DNA of 64,000 bases from Nereocystis luetkeana (GCA_031213475.1 JARUPZ010000027.1:4623330-4687329), one strand, 5' to 3'; counted from the stretch's first letter, positions 1-12,600 are shown. The notes: generated by a model not told the origin, from the sequence alone. Numbers and translations: made by a program.

Positions 1-800
1 TGTTCACTTCTTGCGTTCGGCGTTCCTGATAGGATCCCGAGCCTCATCACGCTCGTTCATTTCGTCGATATGCCTGGCATGGTCTCGGCCCTGTTCCAGA
101 AAATCTTCAGCCAGTTCCTGTTTTTAGTCGATTTGCGTTCTCTTAGTCTTGTCTCGTCTTGCGTTCGACGTCCCCGATGGTACCCCGAGCTTAACCCCTG
201 TGCGTGGTCACAAACTACGACGGACATGAAACATCGCAATGCATCACACAACGCGATGCCATACCATCGTCCTGGGTGCGACAGGCAGGACATCAATAGG
301 CCATCAGCCTACAGTAAGTTCACAGAGAGATGAATACGAAAGAAACAGAAAAAGGAAAAAATTAAAACGAACAAAAAGAAACGAAAGCGAGGGGATAAGA
401 AAGGAAAGCCTATACCCGGAAGAAAAAAAAAGAGAAAAATACTCCGAGCCATATGCTATCGTTTCTTGTAGACGTGACAAGCTACTTGACTACGAGTTAG
501 TCTGTACATGATGCACTCACGTCTTCCTCTTTTTGTGGTAGTCGGCCTTCGTCTTCGATATCACCTCCTTCAAAGTGCTCCGGGAGAGGGTGTTCGTTTC
601 GTCTGGTGAGCCACCGTACGTCGTCCTCTCGTTCGGTGGGACTTACACGCCAGGTTTTGTTGGCCTCGTCAACCAACCAACGGCTTTTTCCCCTCGCGCT
701 TCCAGAACACAGGAGTACCCTTCGAAGCACCTTTGGCTACGCCCCTGACCTGTTGCATCTCGGCCAGGATTATCAGCAAAATGAGAGCCTTCAGCTTCAG
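1..800. other. Unassigned 5' end of window
   Basis: No gene recognised. Around 230-310 there is weak resemblance to the 3' tail of the LINE family seen at 7.9 kb and 43.85 kb (a short stretch ending in a GACAGGCA-type motif), and 320-440 is A-rich, so a decayed retroelement tail is possible. The minus-strand open stretch 497-730 is charged and acidic at its end, but I recognise no domain in it. Confidence 0.3.
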
Positions 801-897
801 TTAACCCTTTTAGGACCGCAGTCCCGTTTTGGGGACAAACTACTTTGAATTTGACTCGGTTGTTCCCAAAACGGGACAGCGGTCCTAAAAGGGGTAA
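801..897. mobile_element. MITE family A, copy 1
   Basis: Near-palindromic 90-bp element. Left end TTAACCCTTTTAGGACCGCA and right end the matching inverted repeat closing with AAAAGGGGTAA; the arms carry the family core GTCCCGTTTTGGGGACAA. The flanks TTAA/GTAA fit a TTAA target site with one change. Confidence 0.85.
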
Positions 898-899
898 GC

Positions 900-1600
900 G
901 CGTGCCGAGACCACTGCCACCACCCTCCCCCCCCTCATCCTCTCCCTCGTTACCATCGGTCTTCTCCTCGATCAAACTTCCCGTCCCACCCTCACCCACG
1001 GGGGCGGGATGAACGGGCCGGAAAGAAGAAGCGCTCGGCAGATCGAGCGGTGGCGAGGCGGTACTGGACGTCCCGTGGCCGCTGGCGCTGGCACGGATAT
1101 CCAGGGTTGGCCCGGGTTGCTGCCGCCGTCACGACCGGAACTCAACGTTGCAGCTGCTATCGGGTCGGCTGCCTGGGTGGTTGCCATCGACGCCGCCAGT
1201 CGGACTGCTGGTGCTGGTGCTGGTGCTGCTGCGGCCGCGGCTGTCGGTGCGGTAGCTGCCGCTAATTCGGCTGCCATTGGGCCACCGGTTGTCACCACCG
1301 CCGATCGGGCTGCCCCTGCTGATTTGGCGGTTGTAAGTGTTGACCGGACCGCCGGCTGGGCTGCTGTTGCTACTGCAGTGGTGGTAGCCGTTGGAGAGGT
1401 TGCCCGTGGGTAGAAGTTGTCCTCGGCATCGGCCCTGCCCCTCATGCTGGAGCTATGCTCGAGACGTCGTTCGCCGGCGTAGTCGTAACTGTGATCGCGT
1501 CCTGGGCTCGACCCCAAACGACTGAGATGGCGGAAGAAAACCCCTTTCGTCCGTGAACCTGAGGATGGTATCGGGATCCGTTGTGTTGGAGTTGGTGTAG
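900..1600 (-). pseudogene. Possible decayed or spliced coding stretch, Ser/Asn/Gly/Arg-rich
   Basis: On the minus strand this GC-rich segment can be read as a low-complexity protein. From about 1560 down to 1410 one frame reads charged sequence (a run like DHSYDYAGERRLEHSSS, then EDNFYP). From about 1410 to 1130 the neighbouring frame becomes Ser/Asn/Gly/Arg-rich (for example NTYNRQISRGSPIGGGDNRW), and below 1130 it ends in an acidic Gly/Glu tail before running into the MITE at 801-897. A frame change near 1412 and a stop near 1133 mean it is either spliced or broken. The alternative frame over the same DNA is a long Ala/Thr-rich open frame that looks like a shadow. No family recognised; RNA-seq would decide. 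Confidence 0.25.
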
Positions 1601-1659
1601 ATCGTACAACAGCCCGCAAACAAAAATACAGGCCCACCACCCCGTGTCGTTAATGTCAA

Positions 1660-3840
1660 GGTAGACAGCTACCTCTCGGAAACCAGTATGCCCACAAAGC
1701 GTTAGCTACGTGTTACCCCTACCACCCCTACGGCTCGCCAGTATATATTCTACCAAATACGCTGAGGCCTGTGCAAGCGCTACCAGCAAGCGCTATTAAT
1801 ACCAGCATCCGTCTTCTGTATAACGACAACAGGAACTTGCGAGGTGTCCACTGCTGCAGTACTCGTACAGCAGTGCATTACTTGTATCAGAGCACATCAT
1901 ACGAGTACCAGGGGAGCATGATACCGGCAGGTATCAAGCACCCCCCATGATACCAGCAGGTATCAAGCACCCCCCAAGAACAGCAGCGCGCTTTGCGAAG
2001 TTGGCGGCAATGCTTGTAACTGGTACCAGGTACGCATTACACGCAAGTGCATACCAGGTACCTGGCGGTGGGATCTACTGCTGCTGTACTGCTGCTGTAC
2101 GTAAATATATGCCTGTACCAGGTGTAACACGAACCAGCTACGTACTCGAATTATGCGACGAACACGATATCCATTTTTTTTTAAATAGGCTACTACTTGG
2201 AATTAGTTAACATACTTGTTTTAGTGCGAGAACGAGTACTCGTATCGATACGTCGAAAGCTCTCCAAACACCGCGCCAATCTTGTGCACTATTCAAATAC
2301 GGCAGGTATGTACAAAGTCGCCAACCTTGCGTACCCTACCAGTTCATCGTACCAGAGCCCGCCTGAGCAACGGAACATCGGCTTACCACTCGTAAACTTT
2401 CATATTTGCTCCTCGAACTTCGCGCCTTCGCTACGCCAGGTACGCCAAATCATTTCGACGCCATCGGTGAAGGCATGGGTTCATGTCTGAGTTCTCTGTA
2501 CTACAACGACAGTAGGTGTCCAAACTACTCACTACTTGTACAGAGGGCCGCTGCGCGCACAAAACTATGGCTGTTGTAGTAGGTAGAGCTCAGACCAAAC
2601 TCCATGCCTTCAGCGATGACACCGAAATGAAGTGGCTGCCAAGCGGTTCTTCCTCCTCTCCGAGAATCCCACCCGCTTATTTCCGGATAGGGTGAGTGGC
2701 GTACCTTGTTGGGGGTATGGATTTGGGGCGACTCCGATGCTCCGTTGTGGAGTACTGGAGTCTGGAGTCTGGAGTACTGCCCACAGGAACGAAAAAGTTT
2801 GTATAGATACTCGGTGGCTTTTGTTCCAGGGCTTTCTTCATCGCTACTTTATGTCCTCCTCGACGTTTGCACCACCTTTCAGCTGGCCGAGGGTGGAGAG
2901 AGCGGTGTGCCGGAGAAAGACAGGTACCAAACGTACGCTGGTGACTCTTAACTATTTTCTAGCTATATTCTCCTGGCCACGGTACTTGAGGACAACCGCA
3001 ACGGACGCCCACTGTCGGACGAAAGAGGCAGCGTACAAGTAGAGAGAACAAACACGCGTGCTGGACCGTGTGCTCGGGAGTGAATCGCGGTACATGCCCA
3101 AGGCAAAGCCGCTCCAGTCTCATCAGCATGACGGCGGCCACTAGCTATCACGAGGATTCGACGAGTCAGGTGAGTTTATCATCATTCCGCAGTACTGGGG
3201 TATTGTACGGTATCTGGTGCCTGGTATGCTGCATGCTGTGTAGAGGTGATTGCACTGATTCTCTTTGGGAGTAACTTCGGTGCGGTCGAAGGATGACGAA
3301 GGTGTAGCGCTGCTTTTCGTACCGGTGTGTAGGTTATACGGCTGCTGCATGACACCTGGTACCCGGTACTGGTACGTACGTTATACCAGGTATGAGACTA
3401 CGGGAAGGGAAAGAGGCAACAAGTTTCGAGCGCGTAGGGCCGGCTGAACGTGCACGGCAATGCATAGCGTATTGCTCGTTGGAAGGAAGGAGCCTTTGGA
3501 ACACTTGTAGAACACTACCTGGTACTTTAATAGGGTGTTTTTATAAGAAACTAAAAGAGTACGTCAGCTGTGAGTTCAACCGATCGGCAGATCGATCGAT
3601 ACTCAACTTTGCAAGCTGCGTGAACCGATCGCGCTTTTTCCATTATTTCCCTGGCGATTGACTACTGGCCGGTAACTCCCCTGGATGCTACCAGGGTCGA
3701 CGAGACGATAATACTTGTACCATCTCGTACACTGAAACAGCAGATCGACACGCGAAGGTCGAGGTACACAAGATAATCGAAAGTTGGTTGACAACACAGA
3801 CGGGCACACCGACACCATGAAAATTGTTCAATATAGATAG
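1660..3840. other. Gene-free stretch dense in TACC(A/T)GGTA micro-palindromes
   Basis: No coding region supported. It carries TACCAGGTA/TACCTGGTA at 2024, 2052, 3384 and 3516, a TATTAATA at 1794, a short tandem duplication at 1918-1975 (GATACCAGCAGGTATCAAGC-type unit, twice) and many GTAC-rich words. Confidence 0.6.
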
Positions 3841-3865
3841 AACTACATACTTAGATCACAACCCC

Positions 3866-4935
3866 TGAGCGTGCTCGGTTGGTGCATCCCTGGCCTCTCA
3901 GAGCTCCCACTTCCAAACCGCCTCCTTTCATTACTTGCCGGACCTTTCCAGCAGTTCTTTGTTTTCTCGGCCATTTCTTCCTTTTTCTTCTTTCGTTTCG
4001 TGTGCGTGCGTGTTCTCCGAGCACGGCATCGCGGGAGGACCCGGCACGTCGCGGGTGTCAGCGGGTGCTGGCGGGTAGAGGGGGGGTTGCAAGGAGCGCG
4101 GTCGCCGCTTTCGTGCCTAGGCGTCGCGTGTGCCTCGAGACACGAGGGACGCATGAACGGGCTTTGCCTGGCTTCGATTTATGATTGTTGATAGAGTATG
4201 TACGAGTTAATAAAGGTCGTTCAGAAGGGCAAGATACTATTCAAGCGGTGCTTATCTTTGCGACCACGCTGAAGTTGAAAGAGGGAGGTGTGCAGTTTGA
4301 ACACCAACGTTATCGAGCTGGCGAACGACGGCCACGGTGAGCACCGGGCTTCACGCGGGGCGGGCGACGGGGCTGATTGTGGCAGAGAGTGATATAAGCT
4401 TTACCCGGACCGAATCGGTAGCGAGGTGGTCGCGAGAGGGGCGGGCGGCGTACGAGGCTGAGAGAGAAGCTCTTCTGTGCGATTTGTTATTTTCTTTTTT
4501 TCGACCGGGTGTAAGGTGTTCCAATCAGGCAGAAAAATATTACACGAGAGGGGACGGGGATTTTTTTTCCTTTCTGAGTTTTCGGTTTCAATTTTATTGT
4601 TTTTGCTGCTGCGCCGTGCTGTGCTTTCGCTTTCTTCGTCGTACATAGAGTACAGACATAGAGCATATCGAAAGAAGAAAAAAGGTACAGACAGTAGTAC
4701 CCTACCTGGGGTGTATGTACGTATGTACGACACCCGCGACGCGAAGCGTATATGTGGCATCCAAGCTGACGTCGGAGCTGTTTTTCCCTGAAGCATGGCG
4801 GCGGGACTCTTGGCATTATCAAGTCGCCGGGTTGCAATTACGATCCTTGAAAACACTAAACTCAATCGTGGACCTCTGTTCGCTTCGCATAATTTGATGT
4901 ACTTTTTTCCTTCCTGAGCGAAGCGCCTTGTACTC
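3866..4935 (+). repeat. Dispersed repeat family G, copy 1
   Basis: About 1.07 kb, matched in inverted orientation by 8515-9655. Shared landmarks in order: GTTGGTGCATCCCTGG at the start, a T-rich tract, GGTGAGCACCGGGCTT, CCGAATCGGTAGCGAGGTGG, GAGAGAGAAGCTCTTCT, CGTACGTATGTACG-type words, CATGGCGGCGGGACTCTTGG, and the GC-rich end GAGCGAAGCGCCTTGTA. No intact protein is shared, so this is a non-coding repeat or a long inverted repeat of a larger element. Confidence 0.75.
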
Positions 4936-6125
4936 CCTGTAAATGTTTCAGCAGATCTTGACGAACCAGTTCACGAGTACGCACGTGTTTGTTGGTGAGT
5001 CTCACTATCGTACATGTTCTTGGCCTCTTCTGCTCTTGATATATGAAACACAAAGTATGCACACACCTGTGAGATTGCAGAGGGTGGTCCAACAGCGCAG
5101 GAGGTGATGTTCGTGATTTCTGTAGGTAGGCTAGCGAGTGGCGCATTCTGATCCTACAGCTCTTTGTTCCGTCTCAAGCGCCCTACCAGGCAATACGATC
5201 ACTAGAGCTGGATCCCAAAGCTCGCCCTGCACACGACGCCAAGAAGATGGAAACAAAAGCTAAAACTGAACATGAGCGCCACTCTCACAACCTCCTGTCG
5301 TATTATTATTTCGACTCTCAACGAAGTCCGGTCCTACTTGTCGAAATGACCCGGATCTTGATTGGGGGAGTTCGTAGATCCTTGCGTGAACGTACCTAGG
5401 TAAATAATGACCAAGGACCCAAGGACGTATGATCAGGATTATTTGGCATGTATGTGTGTCGTCATTTTCATGCTACAACAACAGCAGTACAAAGCTACGG
5501 ATCTTGCTACTCGTACATCATTCATACCTGGTATCAGCGTACGTACAATAGTAGTTGATCATAAAACACCAAATTCATTAAAACAGCCAGGAAGCCCGAT
5601 GCGTGCATCTGCTCAAGCAGGAACGATTATCCCTCGTGGTTCGTTTCCTTCCGGCGCTGGTGTTTTGCGAAAAAAACGATTATGGTTGGGTTGAGAACCA
5701 CAGGCTACTCACCAAACCAAAACATAATCGGGTTTGAAACTGCTTGCGAGAACCCAAAACAATCATTTCGTTTTCGAACTGGAACTAAAATTCTAGGAAC
5801 TTAGATTACAGCAACAAATGACAAATAAAGAAATAAAAGTACGAAATATGGAACACCAACGGCTTCGTACGAGATGCTACTCCCTGCTGCTGCTGCTGCT
5901 GCGTGGCTCGCTGCGTTTGTGTCTGCTCTATGTGCTCTATGGCAGTAATGCAAAGAGTGTCAATCGATGCGACCGGGGCCTGTTGTGCAGTGTGTGCGTA
6001 GGCGTGCTGTGGGTGTGCCTGTGGTGCGGTAACACGCGCCAGAGCCCAGAGTACCGCTACTTTGTTGCCGCAGCAACAACAAGCAGCACAGTAGAGCAAC
6101 AACTTCAGCAGCAGTCCACAACGCA
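4936..6125. other. No recognised gene
   Basis: Between repeat G and the LINE. Contains TACCTGGTA at 5525 and, from 5885, short GCT/CAG trinucleotide tracts that lead into the LINE. The CAG-rich stretch 6060-6125 may belong to the LINE 5' part or be an independent microsatellite. Confidence 0.5.
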
Positions 6126-6335
6126 CACGGCGCCGTCAACGATGTTGAAGCTGCACCCTACCAGCCTTCCGCCGCATATGGCCGTATGCCTTTGCCGGCC
6201 TTCACGAGACTGTCTTCGAAGCAGCAGGCCTCACGGTGTCGGAAAAGAAGACAGAGACAATGTTCCTACAAACACCAGACCAGACAGCCCTCGCACCACC
6301 GCTCGCCATCGAAGCGGCAGGCCAGAGGTATAAAC

Positions 6336-7199
6336 AGACGACCTATTATCCACGAAAACGCTGACCTCTCGCACAAAATCGACCGACGGATCCGCCTCAT
6401 GCGAGCATGCCTCAAACGGTTCGGCCCGGAGTTGTATGATAGGACGACCGCCCCCCTTAGCCTTAAAGTCCGAATGCTGAAGGCCGAGGTGATTGAGACC
6501 CTGCTGTACGGGTGTGTGACGTGGACCCTCAGAGCGGAACACTTTGCCAAGCTTCGAACGGCTCACCACCAAGTCCTGTTGCGAGTCATGGGCCTCCAGC
6601 GCCGACATCGTACTGATCATGCCACCCTCTCGTACGCGAAGGCCCTCAAGATGACACTTTGCGAGAGCATCGAAACGACCATTCGTAAACGGCGGCTCTT
6701 CTTTGCGGGGGGCGTGGCACGGCAAAGCAAGGAGCGATTACCCAGTCGGGTAATGTTCGGGACGATAGCTGGTGGGGAGAACCCGAGACCAGGCGGACAG
6801 TGTAAGACTTGGCATAGATGCATAGTCGAAGACCTTGGGGAGTTCCGAGCCACCGAAGGGTCAACGGAAGTTGCCCCCTTGGTGTTTGGAGTTGAGACCG
6901 CGTTGTGGTCCACTGCAGCCAAAAAGGCGGGGAAGTGGTACCGGGGGATCCTTGAAGCAGCCGAACGGTTCATGGTGAGGTGGCACGAGGCTGAGGCTGA
7001 GATGAATAGGCAGCGCCGCGCATCCGCCGTGGATGGTGTCCAAGGGAATGGGGGTGGAGGGGGCAACAGGAAGAGTGGCAGAAAACCCGACCAAGGGAAT
7101 GCGGAGAGGGGGGGGAACAGGAGGAGTAGAAGGGGAACTGCGGTAGACGAAAGTAGGAAGGAGATGGCAGACAGGGTAGCAAGGCACCAGGCCGACTAG
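6336..7199 (+). pseudogene. LINE polyprotein C-terminal remnant
   Basis: The conserved reading begins about residue 50 of the open frame (near 6336) and continues to the stop at 7199. It includes KVRMLKAEVIETLLYGCVTW, then AHHQVLLRVMGLQRRHRTDH, RKRRLFFAGGVARQ and a Lys/Trp-rich segment (AAKKAGKWYRGILEAAERF), ending in a basic Gly/Arg-rich tail. This is the post-polymerase region commonly seen at the end of LINE ORFs in brown algae; I recognise it from family knowledge only. Upstream (6210-6340) the continuation SEKKTETMFLQTP lies in another frame, so there is a frameshift as well as 5' truncation. The reverse-transcriptase catalytic domain and endonuclease are absent, so the copy is dead. Confidence 0.75.
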
Positions 7200-7629
7200 G
7201 AAGTAGAACATGACCATACTACTATTAATAGTGCCACCAACTGGTGCAGCTGGTTCGAACGTGGTCTTCCCTTGTCTTCTCTTTTTGTTTTGTTTTTTTC
7301 TTCCTTGCGCTGATTCTCCGTGATTTTCATTTTATTTATTTCTCTTCCTTTTCTGATTGATAAGCCGTACTGAAGGGGTCGTGTGGCGTGGTTGGATGAC
7401 AAACCTGCTCTGCTCGTTTCGTATTGTCTGACGCCAAGGGGCTGGGCATAGTTGACGAACGCAGGGAGGAGACGGCAGTCTGGGTAGCAAGGTACCAGGC
7501 GGATTAGCAGGGAGAACCTGGCTATACTACTCGTACCACAAACTGCTGCCGCCACCTGGAGGGTGCTTTGGGCTTTGGTCTACCTGTTTTTTTCCCTGTG
7601 TTATTTTTTCCTTGGTTCTTTGTCTTATA

Positions 7630-7638
7630 TACCTGGTA
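7630..7638. repeat. TACCTGGTA micro-insert in LINE 3' region
   Basis: In this copy the LINE tail reads GTCTTATATACCTGGTACTC, whereas the paralogous tail (reverse strand near 44113) reads GTCTTGCTCTG. About 11 bp ending TACCTGGTA are extra here, at a TA. Confidence 0.75.
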
Positions 7639-8514
7639 CTCTGTTTACAAGCAGCGGTGTTTTTGTAATTTTTTTATTTTTTTCCAGCTCGTTCTTTTTC
7701 AAGTGTTGGCCACCTCGCCTGCGGGGGGGGGCACGACAGATTGTTTCTTCTAGTCTTTGCTTTCATTTTTTTTTTTTCTCTTTCGATTTGTCTACTTTGT
7801 TTTTGTTTTCTCTTTGATTGTTTCCTTTCGTTTCTCTATCTCATAGAATGTGTATGTCGTGCCTGTCGTATCTAGTATGATGACATGGCATTGCATTGCC
7901 CACTGCAGTGCTTACTGCATACGTGGCAACGTAGTATCTCTGCGGCGTAGCTTTGTGACCACAGAACTTGTATCTCTTCTAGGATTGAAGAATCGGCACG
8001 GACACTGGTTGTGCTGGGTGTCGACGGGTAGAAAGAACGGTTTAATGTGAAGAACACACACACATGAGGGCTTCGCGTTGACACGGACTCGCCGAATGGG
8101 CCGTGCGCTTGGTTAGATAGCTTGGTGGTGAGAGGCAACCCATGTATCATGCATCCCTCCTTCTGGCTGCTGCTGTACGCTGTGCGATGAGTACCTGACG
8201 TAGACGATTATGATTTCTTGCCAAATGCGATGTTTTCATTCGTCCGGGGCGATTCCGTGTTGTCCTGGCCAATAGGGTGAAGATCGTAATCGAAACCCAA
8301 GAAGCCAAACCCAACCCGAAAAATTTGTGCAGATATGGGCCATATAAGCCGATTTTGAGCCCTGATTTTGGGAAGTTGATTTTTTTTTGAGGTCGGGAGA
8401 ATAGAAATAGGCCAAACCAAACCATAGTCTGAACTTCGCAAACACCCTACTATTGTTATGTTATCATTATTATCATCGTCAGCGCCGACAGCACCGAAAA
8501 TTAGGTATGTACGT

Positions 8515-9655
8515 ACAAGGCGCTTCGCTCCGCGGGCGGCCTACGCCGCCCGCTACGCTCGCTGAGGAAGGGGAAACACACCAAATTACTATACCAAGCG
8601 GACAGAGGTCCATGATTTGAATATAATGTTTTCATGATCGATAGTAGTTGCAAACTGGCGATTTGATAATGCCAAGAGTCCCGCCGCCATGCTTCAGGAG
8701 AAAACAGCTCGGACGCCACATACGCTTCGCGTCGCGGGCGGTTGCCGGACGTACGCCGCGCCGCCCTCTACGCTCGCTCACATGCCGTACATACGTACAT
8801 ACCCGAGGTAGGGTAATCATTTTCCTCTTTTGACATGCTTGCTGTATGTACTGCTGTACGAAAGAGAAAGCACAGCACGGCACGGCACAGCAGCACCGAA
8901 AAAACAATGAAAATGAAACCGAAAAAAATGGAAAGAAAAAAGAATCCCCGTCCCCTCGTCTTGTAATAATTTTCTGCCTGATTGGAACCCCTTGCACCGG
9001 TCAAAAAACAAAAAAAAATGGTGCAGCAGAGCTTCTCTCTCAGCCTCGTATGCCGCCCGCCCCTCTCCCGACCACCTCGCCACCGATTCGGTCCGGGTAA
9101 AGCTTTCCTTAGTCTCTGCCACAGTGAGCCCCGTCGACCGCCTCGCGTTAAGCCCGGTGCTCACCGTGGCCGTCGTTCGCCAACTCGACAGTGTTGTTGT
9201 TGGGTACCTCTCCCTCCTCTGTAATTTTTAGTACGGTCGCAAAAAAACACCGCTTGAATGCTATCTTGCAATCCCGAACGACCCTTAAATACTCGTACGT
9301 ACTCTATATCAAAAATCACAAATGGAGGCCAGACAGAGCCCATTCATGCATCCCTCGCCTCTCGAGGCACACTCGACGCCTAGGCACGAAAGCGGCGATC
9401 GCGCTCCTTGCAGCCTCCCCTCTTCCCGCCAGCACCCGCTGACACCCGCGACGGCGCCGGGGCTCGCCCGCGGTGACGTACTCGGAGTACACGCACGCAC
9501 ACGAAACGAAAAGAAGAAAAAAGGAAGAAAGGACCGAGAGTGCCAAGAGAAATGGAGAAAACAAAGAACCGCTGCAAAGGTCCGGCAAGTAGGAAATAGA
9601 GGCGGTTTCGAAGTGGGAGCTCTGAGAACCCAGGGATGTACCAACGGAGCACGCT
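8515..9655 (-). repeat. Dispersed repeat family G, copy 2 (inverted)
   Basis: Inverted partner of 3866-4935; both share the ordered landmarks given for copy 1. A third short fragment of the same family is at 39330-39480. The two arms enclose about 3.6 kb containing the LINE. Confidence 0.75.
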
Positions 9656-9659
9656 AAGT

Positions 9660-10040
9660 AAGTAGTTCTATGATATTTGTGTACGTACCGCGCTACGAGA
9701 ATGCACGTGCAGGCAGTAGAGTAAGTCTCCCAGGCAGATCAACCACGTAGTAGTTTCAAGCAGGTCGAGCATTAGTGGTGTGGCGTCAAGCAGGTCAACG
9801 GCCGCTGCGCCGCTGCACATCAAAGTGGTCATCAGGGTGTCTCGCGCATAATATAGTTTTTCTTGTCAAGGATTTCCGTCGGAAAAATACGTATTGATAG
9901 TCATGATTGAAAACCTTCCGGCGTGCGCACAATCGGAGACGAAAAAACGCTAAATACTGGATTCTTATGTTGGAAACAAAAACACTTGCAGCAACGGCAG
10001 CACTTCACTTGAAGGACGGAGAGAAGTGATGCAAGCAGCA
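9660..10040. other. No recognised gene
   Basis: Short direct repetition of CAAGCAGGTC-type words at 9755-9800; otherwise nothing recognised. Confidence 0.4.
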
Positions 10041-10660
10041 GCACCTACCTGACGCAGTCAGCAGCGGCAACAGCAGCAGCAGCAGCAGCAACAGCAGTAG
10101 CATGCAGCAGCAAGCAGCAGCAACAGCAGCAGCAGCAACAGCAGTAGCATGCAGCAGCAAGCAGCAGCAACAGCAGTAAGCAGCAACAAGCAGCAACAGG
10201 CAGAAGTGCGGTCTATCCTGCTCCCCTCAACACACGCTGTGCAAGCAATGCCGCCACTACGAGAAGGTCGCCCTCCTTTTTCGTTGTCCTCTCCGCCCGG
10301 GAAGGGGTCGTAGCGGCGAAGATCAGAAGCGCGGCGGCAAGGGTGCACGCGCTTGCAGCACCACAGCAGCGGCCACAAGCAGCTGCAGCGCTTGCAACAG
10401 CGCTTGCAACAGCGCTTGCAGCGGCTCTCTTGCTTGCGGCAGCGCTTGCTTGCGGCAGCGCTTGCTGGCAGCGGTGCTTGTTTGCAGCAGCGCTTGATTA
10501 CCGCAGTGCTTGCTTGCCGCAGCGCTTGCAGCAACGGTACTGCGGCAAGCAGCACACTTGCTTGCAGCAGCACAGCAGCAGCAGCACACTACATGCAGCA
10601 ACAGTAGTCCGTGACGTGTAGCAGCAGCAGCAGCTGCAGCAGGAGGCAGCAACGGCAGCC
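10040..10660. repeat. CAG/GCA trinucleotide-rich region
   Basis: Imperfect GCA repeats at 10058-10200 and again at 10360-10640, with interruptions such as AGCATGCAGCAGCAAGCAGC recurring. Open frames here (poly-Cys, poly-Leu, poly-Ala) are products of the repeat and are not annotated as genes. Confidence 0.85.
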
Positions 10661-11981
10661 TTTCTTCTCGCGAAACTTCGCCGGCCCGAGAGGCCACTCT
10701 CGGGGCAACTCTCGGGGCAAGCTTGGCCAATCTAAAACGTCCGGAGACTTTTCGGCGGACAGAATGCAGCGGTCGAATCTCAAATCGCTCATATATATGC
10801 CTCTAGAGTAGTATAATATGCTATCCAAAAATGCATAAGTTGGTCGTATTGCAAATTTGATTATACTTTTAAGGCCGATCGTCGGTAACGGGAGAATAGA
10901 TGAGAAAATTTCGTGATATTTTTTTCTTTTGGGCAGACACCGTATTGAAAGGATTTTAGCATAATGATAGCGTGGCCGCATCGGCGACCGTAGCGTCGGA
11001 GCATCTCGCTTATCTGACCATCGCCGCCACCACCGCCCGGCCTTTCTTGCGCGGCCAATCAGCATCTCCTGCGATAACATGTACCAGGTATACGTTATGA
11101 TACACTCCAGCGGCTTTGACATGTCGCACGTCGCTCTTACGCAATAATACTCGCAGACAGCAGCAATACGTGGAGCTTTTCTGACCGTCATCCCGCGCTT
11201 GTGTGTGTGTGTGTGTGTGTTTTTTTTGTCATCCTGATCGATGCAAAAACTTGGGGAGGGTGGGGGGAGGTCGGAGGTCGGAACCTGCGGGGACCGGGTT
11301 GCCCATTACACGCTCTACCTACCGTATATACCCATACCCGTACCACCTCTCGACTCGAACATTAGGACCCTTTAGACATTAACATGAAGACCAAACGGTC
11401 CTAATATTAAGGCCCAGTGCGGTATATATATATAGTGTCAAGGTGTCCCCTAACATATTTTCTCAAAACGGGGGGAGAGACGCTTCCCAGTGTGTTTCTG
11501 AACAATACTAAGGTAGTAATGACAGAAAGAAAGCCTACATATCTAACCGCGTGTTTTTCGCACTGACGGCTTTTTCGATTCACGCAGTAGTTGTTGACAC
11601 AAAGCGCACCAAAAGGGGGGTGCTTTTGGGCATATTTTTTTGCCTATTTGCTATGGGCCTCCGTGACAGTTGGATGCCGTTTTTTTTTTTTCTGCCCCGG
11701 AGAGCGAGAGACAGTTGGATGTATCGAAAGTTTCGATGTACCGCAGTGGGTACCCCGAGTTTAAAGCATTTTGGAGTTGAAAAAATGATACCCTTTTAGA
11801 GGCAAAAACTGCGGAGCCCCGTTTAGAGGACAAACGACTCAAATTCTAAGTAGTTTGTAAGAACGGTCGAAACGGCTTGCCTCACCTACAAGTAAAAGCT
11901 ACCAGGGATGTATTTCCCACTACAGATGACAGCAGTGCGTGGGTTAAGGGCGCGTGTTTTCCGCCTGTCACGAGGTGCTCT

Positions 11982-12300
11982 TCACTCGGGGGTACCCAAT
12001 GCTGTATCGGTATATCAAACATTTCGATGTATCGTACATATCGAAGGCGTTTTGCCCTCCGTACGTATCGAAGGCGTTTTTCCCTCCGTACGTGTCGAAG
12101 GCGTTTTGCCCTGCATTAGCCCGCAAGCGTATTCCTGTGTTTTTTGTGCGGATATATACCGAACGAAAGGCTCCATGCATCAAATATCGAGATCGTATCG
12201 ATTACGATAAATATTTTTTTCTTTATCGGTATCGTGTCGCACTCGATTCCGATATCGATATCCGATATCCAAAACTATCATACGATATACCTGGTACCTG
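11982..12300. repeat. ATCGATA-rich repeat family K, copy 1, with 27-bp tandem units
   Basis: Three tandem units (CGAAGGCGTTTTKCCCTSCGTACGT-like) at 12039-12115, then a stretch rich in ATCGATA/GATATC words. A related block is at 56440-56850, where TCGAACGCGTTTTGCCCTCC and the same ATCGATA-rich tail recur. Confidence 0.6.
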
Positions 12301-12495
12301 GTGTTGGTTTTATGGTGCTTTTGTCGTGCCGCTCTACCAACGATCGCGGTTGCTCCGCGTTCTGAATGATGCTCCAGGACCCAGGACCCCCAAGGACTAG
12401 ATTAGACGTACGCGAAGGGAAAAACGTGGTCGCAGTTCCGGCTTGGTCGTTTGTTTTCTTGTTTGTACTACGGCAGTTACTGTACCGTCCACCTA

Positions 12496-12600
12496 TTACG
12501 GGGGGCCATAGTTAACAGGACCAAATATTGTTAGTAAAAATGGTTCAACATATAGTTTTTTTTGTATACCATAGGTCCTGTTAACTATGGTCCCCCGTAA
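12496..12600. mobile_element. MITE family B, copy 1
   Basis: 105 bp, flanked by TA on both sides. Ends TTACGGGGGGCCATAGTTAA and the inverted match TTAACTATGGTCCCCCGTAA; the middle is AT-rich. A TA target duplication and TT...AA termini are the family pattern. Confidence 0.9.

Larger units (their letters stand above)
6130..8060 (+). mobile_element. 5'-truncated non-LTR retrotransposon (LINE), copy 1
   Basis: Carries the C-terminal end of a LINE reverse-transcriptase polyprotein (about 6210-7199) followed by a long T-rich 3' region. The same 3' region (7200-8050) is found inverted at 43682-44545, and its last 150 bp again at 55619-55770, which defines the family end near GAAGAACACACACACAT. The ORF terminus is partly duplicated downstream: 7452-7545 repeats the DNA of the C-terminus (7145-7240), so the tail looks like two fused LINE ends. 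Confidence 0.8.

Noticed and set aside
801..897. Family A palindromes as transcription terminators
   Set aside because: About 17 near-identical dispersed copies with TTAA-like flanks are better explained as MITEs.
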